The position numbers and the translations under genes were made by a program. Of a stretch of 7,095 bases of DNA, positions 5,868 to 7,095 are shown one piece after another (the first letter of the stretch is position 1; the number at the start of each line of letters is the position of its first letter). The stretch spans positions 1 to 7,095 of the forward strand of contig VBKQ01000172.1 of NCBI GenBank assembly GCA_005879505.1. The letters are read 5' to 3'. This stretch comes from Deltaproteobacteria bacterium. GTDB lineage: Bacteria > Myxococcota > Myxococcia > Myxococcales > 40CM-4-68-19. The notes beneath the pieces are model-generated. The model did no database searches, was not told the origin of the DNA, and saw nothing but the letters and a program-made list of their open reading frames with translations.

Positions 5868-7095
5868 TCAGACTACCGGGGCGGTGGCGCCGGCGTGGAT
5901 CACGTCGCGTCGCTGGGTGGCGTATCGCATGATCTCCTCCTGCGAGGCGCCGCTCCGGAGCTCGCCGGTGATCCGGCCCTCGCACATGATCAGGATGCGG
6001 TGACTCATGCGGAGCAGCTCGGGCAGCTCCGAGGAGATCATGATGATGGATTTGCCCTGCCTGGCGAGGTCGTTGAGGAGCCGGTAGATCTCGCTCTTGG
6101 CGCCCACGTCGATGCCGCGGGTGGGCTCGTCGAAGATGAGCACTTTGGTGTCGGCGGTGAGCCATTTGCCGACCACCACCTTCTGCTGGTTTCCGCCGGA
6201 CAGGTTGCGGACCCGCTGCTGGAGGCCGGGCGTGCGGATCCGCAGCGCGCTCACGAACCGTTCGCCGTTCTCCCGGGTCCGCGAGGTCTGCACCCAGCCC
6301 AGGAGGCCCACGAACCGCTTCATGGCGGTCAGGACCAGGTTGGTCTCGACATCCATCCCGAGCGCCAAGCCATAGCGTTTGCGATCTTCCGACAGATAGG
6401 CGATGCCAGCCCGGACCGCGTCGGACGGGGCGCGGATCTGGATCCTCTTTCCCTGGACGAAGATCTCGCCGGCCTCGAGCGGGTCCGCGCCGAAGACGGC
6501 CCGGGCCACCTCGGTGCGGCCGGCGCCGACCAGCCCGGCGAAACCCAGGATCTCGCCGCGCCGGAGCTGGAAGCTCACGTCCTTGATGGTGCGGCCCCGC
6601 CGGAGCCCCCGCGCTTCCAGCGCGATCTCGGTGCTGGGGTTGTCCGGGACCTCACGGGCGGTCTCGTAGATCGTGCGCCCCACCATCATCCCGATGATCT
6701 GGTCGATGCTCGCCTCGCGCGTCGCGACCGTGTCCACGTACTTCCCGTCGCGCATCACCGTGATCCGGTCGGAGATCTGCTTCAGCTCCTCGAGCCGGTG
6801 CGAGATGTGGACGACGCCCACGCCCCGGTCCCGGAGCTGCCGGATGATCCGGAATAGATCGTCGATCTCCGTCTCGGTCAGGGCCGCGGTGGGCTCGTCC
6901 ATGATCAGGACTTCAGAGTTGAACGAGAGCGCCTTGGCGATCTCCACCATCTGCTGGGTGGCGACGGTGAGTTTCGACACGCGGGTGCGGGGGGCGAGGT
7001 CGAGTCGCAGCGTCTCGAGGAGCCTCCGCGCGTTGTCGTTCAGCTTGCGTTCGTCCAGGAACCCGAGCGCGCGGCGCGGCTCGCGCCCGATGAAG
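5868..7095 (-). CDS. CUT2 ABC importer ATPase A2, partial (N-terminus outside the window)
   Basis: The last 408 residues of a double-domain sugar ABC ATPase of the RbsA/MglA type; the reading frame continues through base 7094, so the start lies beyond the window. The visible part begins FIGREP, just after the Q-loop region of domain 1, so Walker A and the Q-loop (roughly the first hundred residues) are missing. In visible numbering, domain 1 shows the signature region KLTVATQQMVEIAKAL (41-56), Walker B LIMDEP (63-68) and H-loop H99. Domain 2 has the family-typical weakened Walker A GLVGAGRT (187-194, Arg193 for Lys), a full signature LSGGNQQK (298-305), Walker B VLIFDEPTRG (318-327) and Ser at the H-loop (ISSELPEL). 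A GTG at 6980 starts a shorter frame, but it is an internal Val, because the upstream codons continue the conserved domain. It is followed after 8 nt by permease C2, its likely partner. No damage is seen. Confidence 0.95.
   Translation of the reverse strand, partial: FIGREPRRALGFLDERKLNDNARRLLETLRLDLAPRTRVSKLTVATQQMVEIAKALSFNSEVLIMDEPTAALTETEIDDLFRIIRQLRDRGVGVVHISHRLEELKQISDRITVMRDGKYVDTVATREASIDQIIGMMVGRTIYETAREVPDNPSTEIALEARGLRRGRTIKDVSFQLRRGEILGFAGLVGAGRTEVARAVFGADPLEAGEIFVQGKRIQIRAPSDAVRAGIAYLSEDRKRYGLALGMDVETNLVLTAMKRFVGLLGWVQTSRTRENGERFVSALRIRTPGLQQRVRNLSGGNQQKVVVGKWLTADTKVLIFDEPTRGIDVGAKSEIYRLLNDLARQGKSIIMISSELPELLRMSHRILIMCEGRITGELRSGASQEEIMRYATQRRDVIHAGATAPVV

Noticed and set aside
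5860..6165. An upstream extension of permease C2 to 6165
   Set aside because: It overlaps ATPase A2 in another frame and reads as His/Arg-rich non-protein sequence; the ATG at 5859 fits the family length.
5895..6857. A 320-codon plus-strand frame opposite ATPase A2
   Set aside because: It is the antisense shadow of conserved ATPase codons; the composition is biased and no motif is recognisable.

Overview
The window comes from a GC-rich bacterium. It shows strong third-position GC bias, long spurious antisense frames, and Sec signal peptides on two binding proteins, which points to a Gram-negative-like periplasm. There is no marker gene, so I do not assign a phylum. Everything that can be called is encoded on the minus strand, so transcription runs from base 7095 towards base 1.

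Layout in transcription order: (1) ATPase A2 (5868-7095), cut at its N-terminus by the window edge; (2) permease C2 (4846-5859); (3) a 124-nt spacer (4722-4845); (4) sugar-binding protein B2 (3771-4721); (5) complete double-domain ATPase A1 (2157-3755); (6) permease C1 (1090-2160); (7) sugar-binding protein B1 (144-1070), which resembles E. coli YtfQ; (8) a 61-nt gap holding a strong perfect hairpin (98-134); (9) the first 27 codons of an unrecognised downstream gene (1-82). Apart from the 124-nt spacer, the junctions between transporter genes are very tight: 8 nt, 15 nt, a 4-nt ATGA overlap, and 19 nt. The whole run looks like one operon, or two adjoining ones.

Together the genes encode two full sets of a carbohydrate-uptake-2 (CUT2; ribose/galactose type) ABC importer. 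In each set a periplasmic binding protein captures a sugar or sugar-like molecule, a membrane permease that would act as a dimer carries it across the inner membrane, and one protein with two fused nucleotide-binding domains powers transport. The two sets are clearly diverged from one another, so this is not a fresh tandem duplication. The natural reading is A2-C2-B2 followed by A1-C1-B1, as in rbsACB. Gene spacing, however, also allows B2-A1-C1-B1 as a unit with two binding proteins, because B2 sits much closer to A1 than to C2.

The substrates cannot be fixed from the sequence. No regulator, sugar kinase or catabolic enzyme can be recognised, and only the first 27 codons of the downstream gene are visible. 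I saw no RNA gene, mobile element, CRISPR array or clearly novel system. The points worth a second look are the B1/downstream hairpin, the eroded second ATP site of A1, the ambiguous pairing of binding proteins with transporters, and the unknown downstream gene.
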